From Adiantum capillus-veneris (Eukaryota; Streptophyta; Polypodiopsida; Polypodiales; Pteridaceae), in NCBI GenBank assembly GCA_014529385.2, contig CM043963.1, forward strand, positions 64,699,969 to 64,729,968: 30,000 nt of DNA, read 5' to 3'. Within the stretch, counting starts at the first letter, position 1. The number at the start of each line of letters is the position of its first letter. The position numbers and the translations under genes are program-made. A model generated the notes under the pieces. That model was not told the origin of the DNA. It saw only the letters and a program-made list of their open reading frames with translations, and did not search any database. Shown one piece after another: positions 10,051 to 21,016 of this stretch.

Positions 10051-11330
10051 ACCATGAAGCTCTCATCCTGCAGAAAGAGGTTTTCTTGCCACAGGTCTAC
10101 AGATGTAGTTGACCCCTGACCTGAATGGTTAAACCAATCCTCCACTTCTTTGTTACTTTTCGATGGTCTTAGGCTTTGTCTTATTGCTTGGAAGGTGGCT
10201 TCATCAGGTAGTGTCTCCTTGTATTTTTCAGCTTTCTCAAAGCATCTTCGAAGGCATTCCATTGGATTGCTGGATGTTTCCATTGCCTCATCATCACTAC
10301 TATCCTCTGAAACAAATCCACTCCTCTCCTCTTGGACTCTGGAAATAATAGCTAGGGAGAAATCCTCCCTTAAATAAAACACACTTTGCACATCATGTAA
10401 GAAGATATAGGTCCTGTCTCCAATCCTGAAGTCAGGCACAGCAGGCAACATCATCTGAGCATGCTTCTCAGTGAAGTTACTAACATCCAATGGAAGTTTG
10501 ATTTCTGTGGTTTTCACAGAGAGCATTTTACTTCTGTGTACTTCAATTGCCTCAACCTCAAGGTCGACTGTGTCTTCAACCTCCTCGACTTCTTGCATAT
10601 GAGTTGTCTCCTCGCATTCCTCATCTGGTGCTGCATCCTGCTCCTCTAACACCTCATCAGGATTCTGCATGAGGAATCCAAACAGGATGTTCAGGTAAAT
10701 CATAAAGCCAAAGGCTTCCTGAATGAGTTTGCATTCTTTTTTATGCAAAGGGCAGGCTGAATGTCGGCAAGAGGGTGGTAATTCCCTATACTTCTTCACT
10801 CCCTGTCCCTTTCCACCACAGTCATTTAAATGCACAAGAGTCATAGTAGGCAGAACAACCCTTCCTACCTGCACCATCACTTCAAACTTATCTTTGTAGG
10901 ACTGCAAGAAATTACTGTGCTGAGCTAATAGGTCTTCAATGTCAAACTTTGGATTAAACATAGAATGAACTAGGTCATACTTGTCCCCACCACCACAAGA
11001 TGCTGCAAAATCAAACAGCCTCTCATCAGTTGCAGCTGGGTCTTCCAGAGAAGACACATCCTCTTTGGCTTTACATTTAGTTGCACAAGGACTACTTTCT
11101 GGCACATCTGCATCATCTGAGAAGTCTATATTCCTCTTTCTTGTATTTTTCTTCAGAAGTACTCTACAGGGCACCACACCCTTGTAGGGTGAGGGATCCT
11201 CTTGCCCTGGTGACCTCTCTGATTGATCTTCACCAATCGACTTTTCTTCAGATATGTCCTCATAAAAGTCAACAGTTCTTTTGGCAGATACATTAAGCAA
11301 CTGAGCCTGCAAGGGTTGAAATCCTGGCAC
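9538..11330 (-). CDS. Gene B: unrecognised acidic protein, two exons
   Basis: Exon 1 (11330-10053) is open for 426 codons but has no in-frame ATG near its upstream end, where a TGA lies about 20 codons earlier. A further 5' exon is therefore likely inside or beyond the microsatellites. A GTAACT donor at 10052 and CAG acceptor at 9967-9969 bound an 86-nt intron made mostly of (CT)n on this strand. Exon 2 (9966-9538, 142 codons plus stop) follows in phase 0. The protein has a Ser/Asp-rich N-terminus, a Cys/His cluster (CRHSACPLHKKEC), an acidic Glu-rich stretch and a basic Tyr/Gly-rich C-terminal domain (FGYCPGYTGGRAAYYYTY). I recognise no family. Both exons are intact over about 570 residues, so it is probably a real element-encoded protein. 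It is convergent with gene A and divergent from gene C. Confidence 0.7.
9994..10048. repeat. (GA)n microsatellite inside gene B intron
   Basis: A pure GA run that makes up most of the 86-nt intron. On the coding strand it is a CT tract immediately after the GTAA donor, so it may serve as polypyrimidine sequence. Confidence 0.9.
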
Positions 11331-11449
11331 AAGCTCTAGATCTGGTTTCAGCCTCTTCTGCCTACTGGACCTTAATCCTATTCATCAAGAAACATGACAA
11401 GTCAAAACCATCAGGAAACATGACAACTCTGCCAAAACCAAACCATCAT

Positions 11450-11515
<66 letters not shown>

Positions 11516-11525
11516 GATAGATATA

Positions 11526-11590
<65 letters not shown>

Positions 11591-11618
11591 CACCAAAGCA
11601 CAAACAAAATACACCTAG

Positions 11619-11663
<45 letters not shown>

Positions 11664-11724
11664 TAACACTAAAAAAATACGCACAGCCTCTCTCTCTCTC
11701 TCTCTCTTTGTCTTTTTCTATTTG

Positions 11725-11784
11725 ACTAAAGGCACGCGAGGAAGGAAAAGTGCGTTTTGCAACTCTCTCCGCGCGCCTTAAGTA
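11725..11784. repeat. 60-bp foldback element, copy 1
   Basis: The left arm ACTAAAGGCACGCGAG pairs imperfectly with the right arm ending CGCGCGCCTTAAGTA. This is the most diverged of the four copies but keeps the 60-bp length. Confidence 0.65.
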
Positions 11785-11806
11785 CAACTGAGAAAGTCAT
11801 AACAAT

Positions 11807-11866
11807 ACTAACGGCGCGCGGAGAGAGCTGGAGCCAATATTTGGTTGGCTATGCGCGCCATTAGTA
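11807..11866. repeat. 60-bp foldback element, copy 2
   Basis: Starts ACTAACGGCGCGC and ends GCGCGCCATTAGTA. The middle holds a second short palindrome around AGCCAATATTTGG. Flanked by microsatellite-poor spacer, 22 bp from copy 1. Confidence 0.75.
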
Positions 11867-12290
11867 ACGTGTACAGAGAGGGTAGGAAAAGAGACAATGT
11901 ATATATATTTCTGTGTGTGTCTGTGTGTATGTGTGTCTGTGTCTCTGTCTATGGAAGTATGGGTATTGAGGTGTGTGTGTTGAACAACAGTCACACACAC
12001 ACACACATACACACACACACACACACACAATTTGTACCAACTGTTGGAAATACAGAGAGAAAGAGTGAGAGATCACCTTTTTTTGGTGGGGTTTGCAGGA
12101 ACTCCAAGGGAGGAGTCTCCTCCATTTCTTTTCTGTGTGTCAAGCTGACTCTGTCTTTCTCCCTCCCTCTCTCTCTCTCTCTCTCTGAGAGTAAGTACTC
12201 CCCCTCTCTATCTCTCTCTCAATCTGTGTCTCTCCCTCTCTCTATCTCTGTGACAATCTGATCACTCTTTATCTCTCTCTGTCTCTCTAA

Positions 12291-12408
<118 letters not shown>

Positions 12409-12747
12409 TGTTCTCTCTCTTTCTCTCTCTCAAAATCACACTTATAACGGATACACACGGCGGCGCCCCACGTGTCACTATAAATTATAGTATATTTGCA
12501 TGCTGTCGCACGTGTGGTCATTATTGAGACCGTATACTTTTTGTACGCCATATAAAGCGGTCAAGAGAGAGAAAAAACACACCTCGTGAAAGAGAGTGAG
12601 TGAAAGAGAGAGAGAGAGAGAGAGCCGTCGTCTGCGTCTCCGACAGCAAGCCCACCCATCGACATAACGAAGGTCTGCCTCTCCCTCTGCCTTTGCCTCT
12701 ATCTCTCTATCTCTGTTTCTGTCACCCACACACACACACACTCACAA

Positions 12748-12783
<36 letters not shown>

Positions 12784-12961
12784 ACAAACACACAGACACA
12801 CATCTTTAAAATACAAACACACACACACAGACACACACACACACACACACACTCACAAACACACAGACACACATCTTTAAAATACAAACACACACACACA
12901 CAGACACACACATAAACACCCACACACACACACACTCACAAACACACACACACACACACAC

Positions 12962-13114
<153 letters not shown>

Positions 13115-13133
13115 GCCGTTAGTACTGTGCATT

Positions 13134-13176
<43 letters not shown>

Positions 13177-13197
13177 GTGTGTATTATTTTACCCTAT

Positions 13198-13257
13198 ACT
13201 AACGGCGCGCGGAGGTGCTTGTTGAGGTGAAAACGTGCTCCGCGCGCGCCTTTAGTA
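13198..13257. repeat. 60-bp foldback element, copy 4
   Basis: Starts ACTAACGGCGCGCGGAG and ends CTCCGCGCGCGCCTTTAGTA, giving a stem of about 17 bp that is nearly perfect. It lies about 180 bp upstream of the gene C start codon. Confidence 0.8.
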
Positions 13258-13262
13258 ATGCG

Positions 13263-13312
<50 letters not shown>

Positions 13313-13325
13313 TTATATATGCTAA

Positions 13326-13391
<66 letters not shown>

Positions 13392-13440
13392 CATAGAAAG
13401 AGAGAAGGGGATTGAGACTCTTCTTTTGGTGTACAGTGAG

Positions 13441-16289
13441 ATGGCTAGAACAAAAGCCACTGCAAGGAAGGCAGGCAAGGGTCCAGGATTAGCATCTAAA
13501 GCAACTAGCAGATCTGCAACCCCAAAGAAAAGACCTGGAAAACCAAATAAAATTCTGAAAGGGCCAAGGATGAAGAAGCTACAAACCTGCATAGGACTTT
13601 TCAGAGAAATCAGAAAGGCACAGAAATGTGTAGATTTATGCATACCAAAGCTGCCCTTCCAGAGGATGGTGAGGTCCATATGTGATGAAGCTACCTGGGG
13701 CACCAAAAGGTGGAAGGTGGTGGCATTAATGGCTCTACAGGAAGCAGCAGAGGACTTCCTACTGGAGTACTTCAGTGACATGACCATTGTTGCATCCCAT
13801 GCCCATAGGGTTACTATAATGGACAAAGATAGTGAGACATTGAAAAGAATAAGGTGGAGGTATGACAAACTGCTGGTCCCCAATGTCTGCAACGATAAGA
13901 AAATGAGGGAAATTTTTTTATATCCCCTGAAGCTAGTGCCACAGCTCACAGTTGTAGATGTCACACATGATGTGAATACAAGGGCAAGGGCAGAGACTAT
14001 TGCTCGCCAAACAAAGGAAATGAGGGAAGTAGAGCTTAAGGAGAAAGCAAAAGTAGCAGTGGAGTCCCAGAGGCAAACAGAGTGCAATGTGACCCTGTCT
14101 ATAGAGGCAATGAATCAAGAAACTCTACTTTCAATGAAGAATGGTTTGCTTGCAGAGATACCATTTGTAGATGGAACCAGAAAGCTAGCTCTGGAAAAAG
14201 TGGACATTGATTTATTGCAGAATCCAGACGCTCAGATTTCAGACACAATTATCTATGCTTGTCTTAAGTAAGTGTTACTATCTTGCTAGCTTTGAAAACT
14301 CAAATAATAGGTTTGCTAACTCAGGTAGAGTCTCTGCAGCCTGATCAAAAGTCAACTCCCACTGCACACTCACATAGAGGTGTTTCTCCTTGATCCACAA
14401 ATGTCTGTAATTATTAGACAAAAGAACAGTCCATCTGGGACCTTTGAGAGTTGGTTTCTCCATTGTGCTATGCTGAAAGTTACTGTGATCATCTTTCCAT
14501 ATGAGAACAACCATCACTGGAGTCTCATATGCCTTGATGTTGACCAACCAGCAGTGTGGGTGTTCAATTCAATAAAAGGAACCCACCCTGAAATTAGGTT
14601 GTAAGTGTTTTGTATCAGAAAGTGTTTCTTATAGATATCCATGTAAATTTGAAGCCTCATGCTAACATCTTGACATTGCTTTGTGCAGTTGTATAAAGAG
14701 GTTGTTGCTTGCCTATGGCAAGCTATGTGGAAGGTATGAACTATACAAGGCCCCAATCAAAGAAGTACCTGTCCAAAATCAAACCGATGGGAATTCTTGC
14801 GGCTGGAGATGTCTTCTCCATGCAGAATATGTCCTGCAAAGCTACTTTGCATTAAAACCTTTCATGACTAAGGTACCCATTTGGCAATGCATTCAGTTAG
14901 TTTTGGTTTAGTCTATAAAAGAATTCTCACCATGTGGTCTTTCAATTTTGCAGAGTGCTTTAAAAAACTACACATTTGATTATTTGCAAAGATACCGAGT
15001 AAGTTTAATACAACACCTGCTTACTATGTCTAGCCCTAGAGAGCTTGAAGATAGCGGCTTGGATGAGCGCACTATTGATCTTACAAAACATGACATGCCA
15101 CCACGACAAACCCCTACATCCGATACAGTGGAATCGCAACGGGCCGAGGGTGTCATATCTGCAGAAGATGAAAGAGCCGAGGATGAGGAAAGGTCAAATG
15201 AGCATATGGAAGGTGCTAAGGTTCAACCGGAGGAGACAATGAAAGAGCCAAGTCAGCCAGTGGAGGAGCCAAAAGAGCCTATGGCTGAAACCCAAGATGA
15301 GGAAAGCAGGCCTATAGATGAGCAAAAAGATATGGATGAGGAAAGCAGGCCTAGGGATGAGCAAAATGATATGGATCAGGCAAGGATGTATGAGGCAAGC
15401 CGATCAACCTTGAATGAGGCAGAAAGAGCCATGGGGGAGACCCCTGATGAAGATGTGAATGATGACTATGAAGATAAAGCGGAGGAGAGCAACAACGACA
15501 TGAACACTACAGAGACCCAGTATGGACCCTTGCTACCTGTAGATACGGTTGTTCCGGTAATGTCTATTCAAGTATGGCAAAATATGTTCAGCTTCTAACT
15601 AATTATATGTACTTGTCAACTTTTACAGAGGTTGATTATCTTGGACGTCAATGGATTGCTGCTGATGCGGGTGCCTCTCGGTGACAGAGGACCCTTTGAG
15701 GATTTGCAAACGTTTCGGATGGGAACTTGTCGAGTCGTGGTTCGTCAATGGATTGCTGCTGATGCGGGTGCCTCTCGGTGACAGAGGACCCTTTGAGGAT
15801 TTGCAAACGTTTCGGATGGGAACTTGTCGAGTCGTGGTTCGTCCAGGAACCAAGGAATTTATTCAGTTTCTTCTTCCGCGCTTCAGAGTTGCCATATGGT
15901 CTTCAATGCAAATGCAAAACTTGTCGCCACTAGTTGCAATAGTTTGCTGTGTATGCCAAGCTCGCACGTCAGATTTTTCCTTTTTGTATGATCAAAGAAA
16001 ATGCGTTACCGTTGAGGGCCACTACCACCCTAAAAAACCAGGCTTACCTCTTTTGTACAAACCGTTTAGCCAAATCGGTGTACCCTTTGATGCAACTAAT
16101 ACACTACTAATTGATGATACTCCTGAAAAGGGAGAACTAAATCTGCCGGGAACAACTATCTCACCACCTTCTTTCGAGGGGCATTCCTTCGATTTTTACC
16201 TTGAAGACATTCTGATTCCATACTTACAAAAATTGTATCTCAGTCCATTGTTCACGGACGAGTTTGTACTTTCTAATGAATTAAGATGA
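13441..16289 (+). CDS. Gene C: CENH3-like histone / Ulp1 protease / FCP1-like phosphatase fusion
   Basis: Five exons: 13441-14267, 14340-14600, 14689-14872, 14954-15556 and 15629-16289. All introns have GT..AG borders and the phases agree across every junction. Residues 1-145 are an H3 histone: MARTKATARK start with Lys4 and Lys9 kept, GLFREIRKAQK (alpha-N), KLPFQRMVRSI (alpha-1), loop 1 one residue longer than in H3, RWKVVALMALQEAAED (alpha-2), HRVTIMDKD (alpha-3). The longer loop and the Trp are marks of CENH3/CENP-A. Residues from about 260 to 424 are a C48 Ulp1-type protease: ISDTIIYACL, His335-Trp, then Asn352 where Asp is usual, and Gln394 and Cys400 with Ulp1 spacing. An acidic Glu/Pro-rich linker (about 430-620) leads to a NIF/FCP1 HAD domain (LDVNGLL, IWSSM, LLIDDTP). 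A 97-bp duplication in exon 5 shifts the frame, so this copy would stop at 15779-15781. Whether all domains form one protein needs transcript evidence. Confidence 0.78.
15647..15840 (+). repeat. Exact 97-bp tandem duplication in gene C exon 5
   Basis: 15647-15743 and 15744-15840 are identical over all 97 bases. The unit covers the phosphatase nucleophile motif region. Because 97 is not a multiple of three, reading through the first copy meets a TGA at 15779-15781, while the second copy is in frame with the rest of the domain. One unit alone gives an uninterrupted phosphatase frame. Either a very recent event or an assembly artefact. Confidence 0.95.
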
Positions 16290-16316
16290 TTCTTCTATCA
16301 TGTCTTTGTCTTGTCT

Positions 16317-16320
<4 letters not shown>

Positions 16321-16411
<91 letters not shown>
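16321..16411. repeat. (TA)n/(GA)n microsatellite between genes C and D
   Basis: A 60-bp TA tract is followed by a 30-bp GA tract, starting about 30 bp after the gene C stop codon. It lies in the shared 3' region of the convergent genes C and D. No terminator or polyadenylation motif can be assigned confidently. Confidence 0.95.
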
Positions 16412-16414
<3 letters not shown>

Positions 16415-16533
16415 ACGTGGTAAAGAAATGTATTTCAAGCACACTTTTTCACAGGGCACAATTGAAAAATGAGATCAATAAACTTCATGTCTTGAAAGTC
16501 ATTTGTATACACTTGGGTTCACAAGAATATCTG

Positions 16534-17946
16534 TTACATTGACACTACTTCAACCCAACCATCCAACTCTTTGCACAAAATATCTTTTTCCCTTCGCCGC
16601 ATCACCTTACGGCCAGCTAAGAAAAAGGAAAAATCTGATAGGTCCTTGTCCATTGACTCTTCAATGATGTCATTTCGCAAATGCTGAAGACTGCATAGCT
16701 CCCTTATTGTAACCACCAATAGTACGCCATGGTCTTTATCAATCACTTCCACATCCACAGTAGGATTATCTTCCAAACCTGCAGAAACCTGGTCCATAGG
16801 AATGTACTTACCGTTTAGCATTTGTGATCGCATATACCAAAATGAGAGTAACAGTGATTGGCTTGCAATCATGTACTTGACAACTAGAGTATCAAGCGCG
16901 ACCTCGCACCGTAAACCAATCTCTTCCTTTGCATACCATCCTTTGTCAAGAAGTTTGTCACAGGATGACTGCTGAAATGACTTGCACATGAACATAGTTT
17001 TTGTAGCTCGGATGTTGTAGCTATGAAACAGCTCTATGAAGAGTGCAACAGGACAAAAGTTTGCAATTCTAACCAGTTTGGTAGGAATAGAGCTACGTAG
17101 AGACCTTTGTATATCCTTGTAGAGCTTACTTCGCATTGCCTCCACCATTGTTTCCTCGGGAACTGGCCAGTCCACAGTGTTCCAATCGGTTGGTAGAGGC
17201 ACTTTCACCAACATGCCATTCTTATTCCCTGAGCTGAGTTGGTAAAAGTGGTCATAAAAAAAGATTCCCTCATCAGCCAGTCTTTTGTTGCTCCTCTCTG
17301 AGTACTGTAGAGAACCAATGTGGGCATGTACAACATGGAAGAGGCCTATTATGCACTCCACAGGTTCCCATTGCTCATAAGAAGAGGGATAAACATCTGC
17401 AATATATATAAGAAGAGTACAAATCAATAAGTACAAATGACAAATCTAATGTAATTGAGCTGTGAAGAATGGAGACATTACTCATAACAAGCGGGAGAAA
17501 CATTGCAAAATATATAAGAAAAGTTATAATGAGAGTATCAGTAAGTTCACATGTCAAGAGTACTTACAATTGCAACGTGGTTGATGTATATCTGATACAT
17601 TTCCACCGTTTGCTATCACCTCTGGATGGGTAAACACATGCTGAACAAGAACTTCCTTTACAGATCTTTTGCCGATTTCAACTTTGAAATCCAACACCCT
17701 GGCCTTCCATGCTGAGCGGTAAACGTTGATACCACTAGACCTCTTGGGTCTTCTTGGTTGCATGAGGACCCATGAACCTTTGTTTATCCTTTGTCCAACC
17801 CATTGGTTCTCTGCACTTATTGAAGCTGGTATTGTAATTGAGGATATGCTACTACTTGGCCTTCTAGGCAAAGTGCAGTTGTTGGTTGTTGGTGTGAGAG
17901 ATAGTAAACACCTGGAGGCTCTTGGGCGAGAAGACGTGGACGCCAT
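16534..17946 (-). CDS. Gene D: unrecognised protein, two exons, intact
   Basis: Starts at ATG 17946-17944. Exon 1 (17946-17568) ends at a GTAAGT donor, and exon 2 (17396-16534) follows a TTGCAG acceptor. The 171-nt intron leaves the frame intact, giving 413 residues and a stop at 16536-16534. The N-terminus is Ser/Arg/Pro-rich (SSRPRASR, PRRPSSSISS) and could be a basic DNA-binding or nuclear-targeting tail. The C-terminal 290 residues look globular, with motifs such as YEQWEPVECIIG, PLPTDWNTVDWPVPEE and FFLAGRKVMRRREKD. No family is recognised. It starts 354 bp inside the right end of the element, mirroring gene A on the left, and is convergent with gene C. It has no visible frame damage, unlike gene A. 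Confidence 0.75.
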
Positions 17947-18267
17947 AACTCTCAGAGAAAAGCTTTAGTGGAGGGAGATTCACTTTGAAAGCATTCTAAT
18001 GGAGGGAAAGTGTTTTAGAATTCCAATATCTTGTGTGGGTTTAATGGTCACCCTCCAGTACGTTAATGACCATAAGAGAATATCATAAGTGGGACCACAC
18101 GCAAGCACCTAAAAGCTCGGTAAAAGGAAGGAAATTACTATGCTACAATCCTAGTTTCGTGAAAGTTTTATGCTATTTTCCTATTTTTTGAGTCTTTCCA
18201 CGTACTTTCCTACGTAACGTAGCCTTCATGCTCATTGGACGCGCTCTATTTTTCTCTCTCTTCATAT
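17947..18267. other. Right subterminal region, likely gene D promoter
   Basis: 320 bp of non-coding sequence between the gene D start codon and the right TIR. It holds a short palindromic patch around TACGTAACGTA near 18211 but no open frame or clear TATA box. By position it should contain the gene D promoter and transposase-binding sites. Confidence 0.45.
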
Positions 18268-18300
18268 GGCCCTCCAAATGACCTCTGAAATTTCCTAATG
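18268..18300 (-). repeat. Right terminal inverted repeat
   Basis: Reverse complement of the left TIR at 32 of 33 positions. The next base, 18301, resumes the interrupted LINE codon. Confidence 0.9.
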
Positions 18301-20538
18301 AAAACACTTGCTAAGATTGGATGCAATCAAAGACAAGGAAGTTTACTTGGAATGTTCACACACATACAAAGCACTTGTTCAAAAGAAGAGGAGAAGGTGG
18401 GAAGTTGAAAAACAACTTCTTTTAGCACAAGAGAAATCACATGCATGTGGCAAGTTTTGGCAAAATCTAAAAGGCAAGCGTGTTGAGATCTTTGGTGACT
18501 TGACTCTTGAGGATATGTATATGCATTGTAAGAACCTCTATGAGCAACCCAATGTTGATAAGATGGAGTGTTGTAGCTCCCTTCCGTTTATGTCTCCCTT
18601 CTTTACCATTGAAGATGTATGCCGCGCGATTGAGAAACTTGCTACTCGCAAGGCAGGTGACCTTCAAGGTGTCAAGGCTGAAATGATTAAATGGACAAGC
18701 AAGAAAACACGATATTGGATATGCGATATGTTTAACCTTGCACTTCAGTATGGCATGCCTCATGATTGGAGTGCAAATTGGATCAAACCTTTGCACAAAG
18801 GAGGAGATGTAAACAATGTAAACAACTATCGCACCATAATGGTTGGTTCTTTAATGGCAAAGTTATTTGGATGTATCATGGAGATGAAGATAAGTGAATG
18901 GGCTGAAAAGAATGGTAAACGTGCACTTGGCCAAGCAGGTTTTCGAAAGCATCATAGCACTATTGATCACCTTGTCACTCTTCGAATTCTTATGGAAGCG
19001 TCTCGATTGAAAGGAAAAAAGTTGTATTGTTGCTTTGTGGATTTCAAGAAAGCTGTTGACATGGTACCGCAAGGAAATCTTTGGAGACGTATGCAAAGCC
19101 TTCAAGTGCCGAGAGAATTTATGCATGCAGTCTTTCGCATCTACCAAAAAGTGATATGTCGATTACGTATGGGAGATGGAATTTCAGAATTTTTTGCAAG
19201 CACTATTGGTGTCAAACAAGGATGCCCACTTTCCCCAACCCTCTTTGGGCTACTCATTGATGAATTGGAATGCATGGTTCTTGACTTTATGCAGCAAGAA
19301 GGCATAGAAGAGGTTAAGATCGGAAATGCGGTGATCATGCTTTTGCTTTATGCCGATGATGTAGTGCTCTTGGCACATACCTTAGAAGATGCACAAAAGC
19401 TTATGAGTGTCTTGGAACGCTTTTGCCTACATAGCGGACTGATCGTGAATGGATCCAAAACCAAGGTTATGCTTGTAAAGACCCTCAATGATGAAAATCC
19501 ACGCATTGTATATAACAATGAGAAACTTGAAGTGGTAGATCACTTCAAGTACCTTGGCCTTGAGGTTCCATCCAATCATAAATGGAAGGATTGTGCAATG
19601 CGTCGCTTGGAAGCCGGAAAGAGGGCCTATTATGCATTTGAGAACATGTGCAATGCAGGAGAGATCAAGTGTTGGGCTCTCAAAAAGTACCTCTTTGACA
19701 CATTGGTGACACCGGTGCTTCTTTATGGAGTGGAGGTGTGGGGTGGAAGCATCGGGAAGTCTACTTGGAAAGAGTTTGAGAATGTCCAAAAGCGTTTTCT
19801 CACCAACTTTCTCCAAGTCAAGACACAAACACCCTACATGATCTTACTTCTTGAGTCCGGATTGCTTCCCATTGAGGTCTTGGGCATGCAAAGGGTTGTG
19901 GAGTACATGCGTAAGACACAACGTAGCCCTTTGCATCGACTTCCTAGAATCGCATACGAAGCAAGTCAAATGGTTCAAAAGACATGCAAGAGCAAAATAC
20001 TAAGTTCGGGGTGGATGCTTGATATCAAGAAATGGTTTGGAAGATGGGATGCATGTCACTTGGTCAAGGATGCGTCGATCGACTCCCAAGTTAATGAGGC
20101 CTTCTTACAACGCCAATGTATCACGGCTAGGGAGAAATCCGGAGGTTCTCGCTTTAGCATTACACCACACACGTTGTCCCAAACTACAAATCTCTCTTCT
20201 TCTCAGAACGAGGTAACCGAACCCATTCCTACATCCTTGAGCCCATCCCGTTGAGTGCGATCCGCACCATTGCCTCCATTCGTCTTAGCTCCCATTCTCT
20301 ACGCTGCGAGACAGGACGTTGGGGCACTGGCGAGGAGTGTCATCGACTTTGCACCTTATGCCCTCGTCAAGTGCGAGAGAGTGAGTACCACACACTACTT
20401 GAGTGCTCAGCTTTGACCACATTAGGTCCTCTTTTCCCCATATATTCAGCCATGATCTCTCCCTACATACCTTCCTCTCCCAACCACGATGTGGACTCTC
20501 TGTTGCGACGCTCATTTGGTCCCATAGGTCATATTTGA
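18301..20538 (+). pseudogene. LINE ORF2, 3' half: reverse transcriptase and CCHC finger
   Basis: Copies element RNA into DNA at the nicked target. RT motifs in order are NNYRTIMVGS, QAGFRKHHSTIDHL, FVDFKKAVD (first catalytic Asp), GVKQGCPLSPTLFGLL, YADD at 19349-19360 (catalytic Asp pair), GLIVNGSKTKVM and FKYLGLEV. The frame runs open from the insertion junction for about 620 codons. A one-base deletion near 20158, seen by comparison with the second copy, shifts it. A second one-base loss near 20413 sits in a T run just after the finger. The C-terminal finger is CxxC(x9)Hx4C (CTLC...H...C). A 64-bp deletion between CATTT direct repeats has removed the end of the ORF relative to the other copy. 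The preceding endonuclease half lies at 5320-6426. Confidence 0.93.
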
Positions 20539-20559
20539 CCTCCCAGGACGATAATAGAA

Positions 20560-21016
<457 letters not shown>

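Noticed and set aside
13441-13870. An ordinary host histone H3 gene
   Set aside because: Divergence in the tail and loop 1, the long in-frame extension into a protease and the position inside a TIR element argue against a normal H3.
13194-14087. Open frame of 297 codons on the minus strand
   Set aside because: It is the antisense shadow of the histone exon of gene C; half of it is Ser/Leu repeats from GA tracts and it has no family motifs.
15000-15036. A short intron with GTAAGT donor after 14998
   Set aside because: The next AG would give an intron of about 35 nt, too short for plants, and the frame is open straight through.
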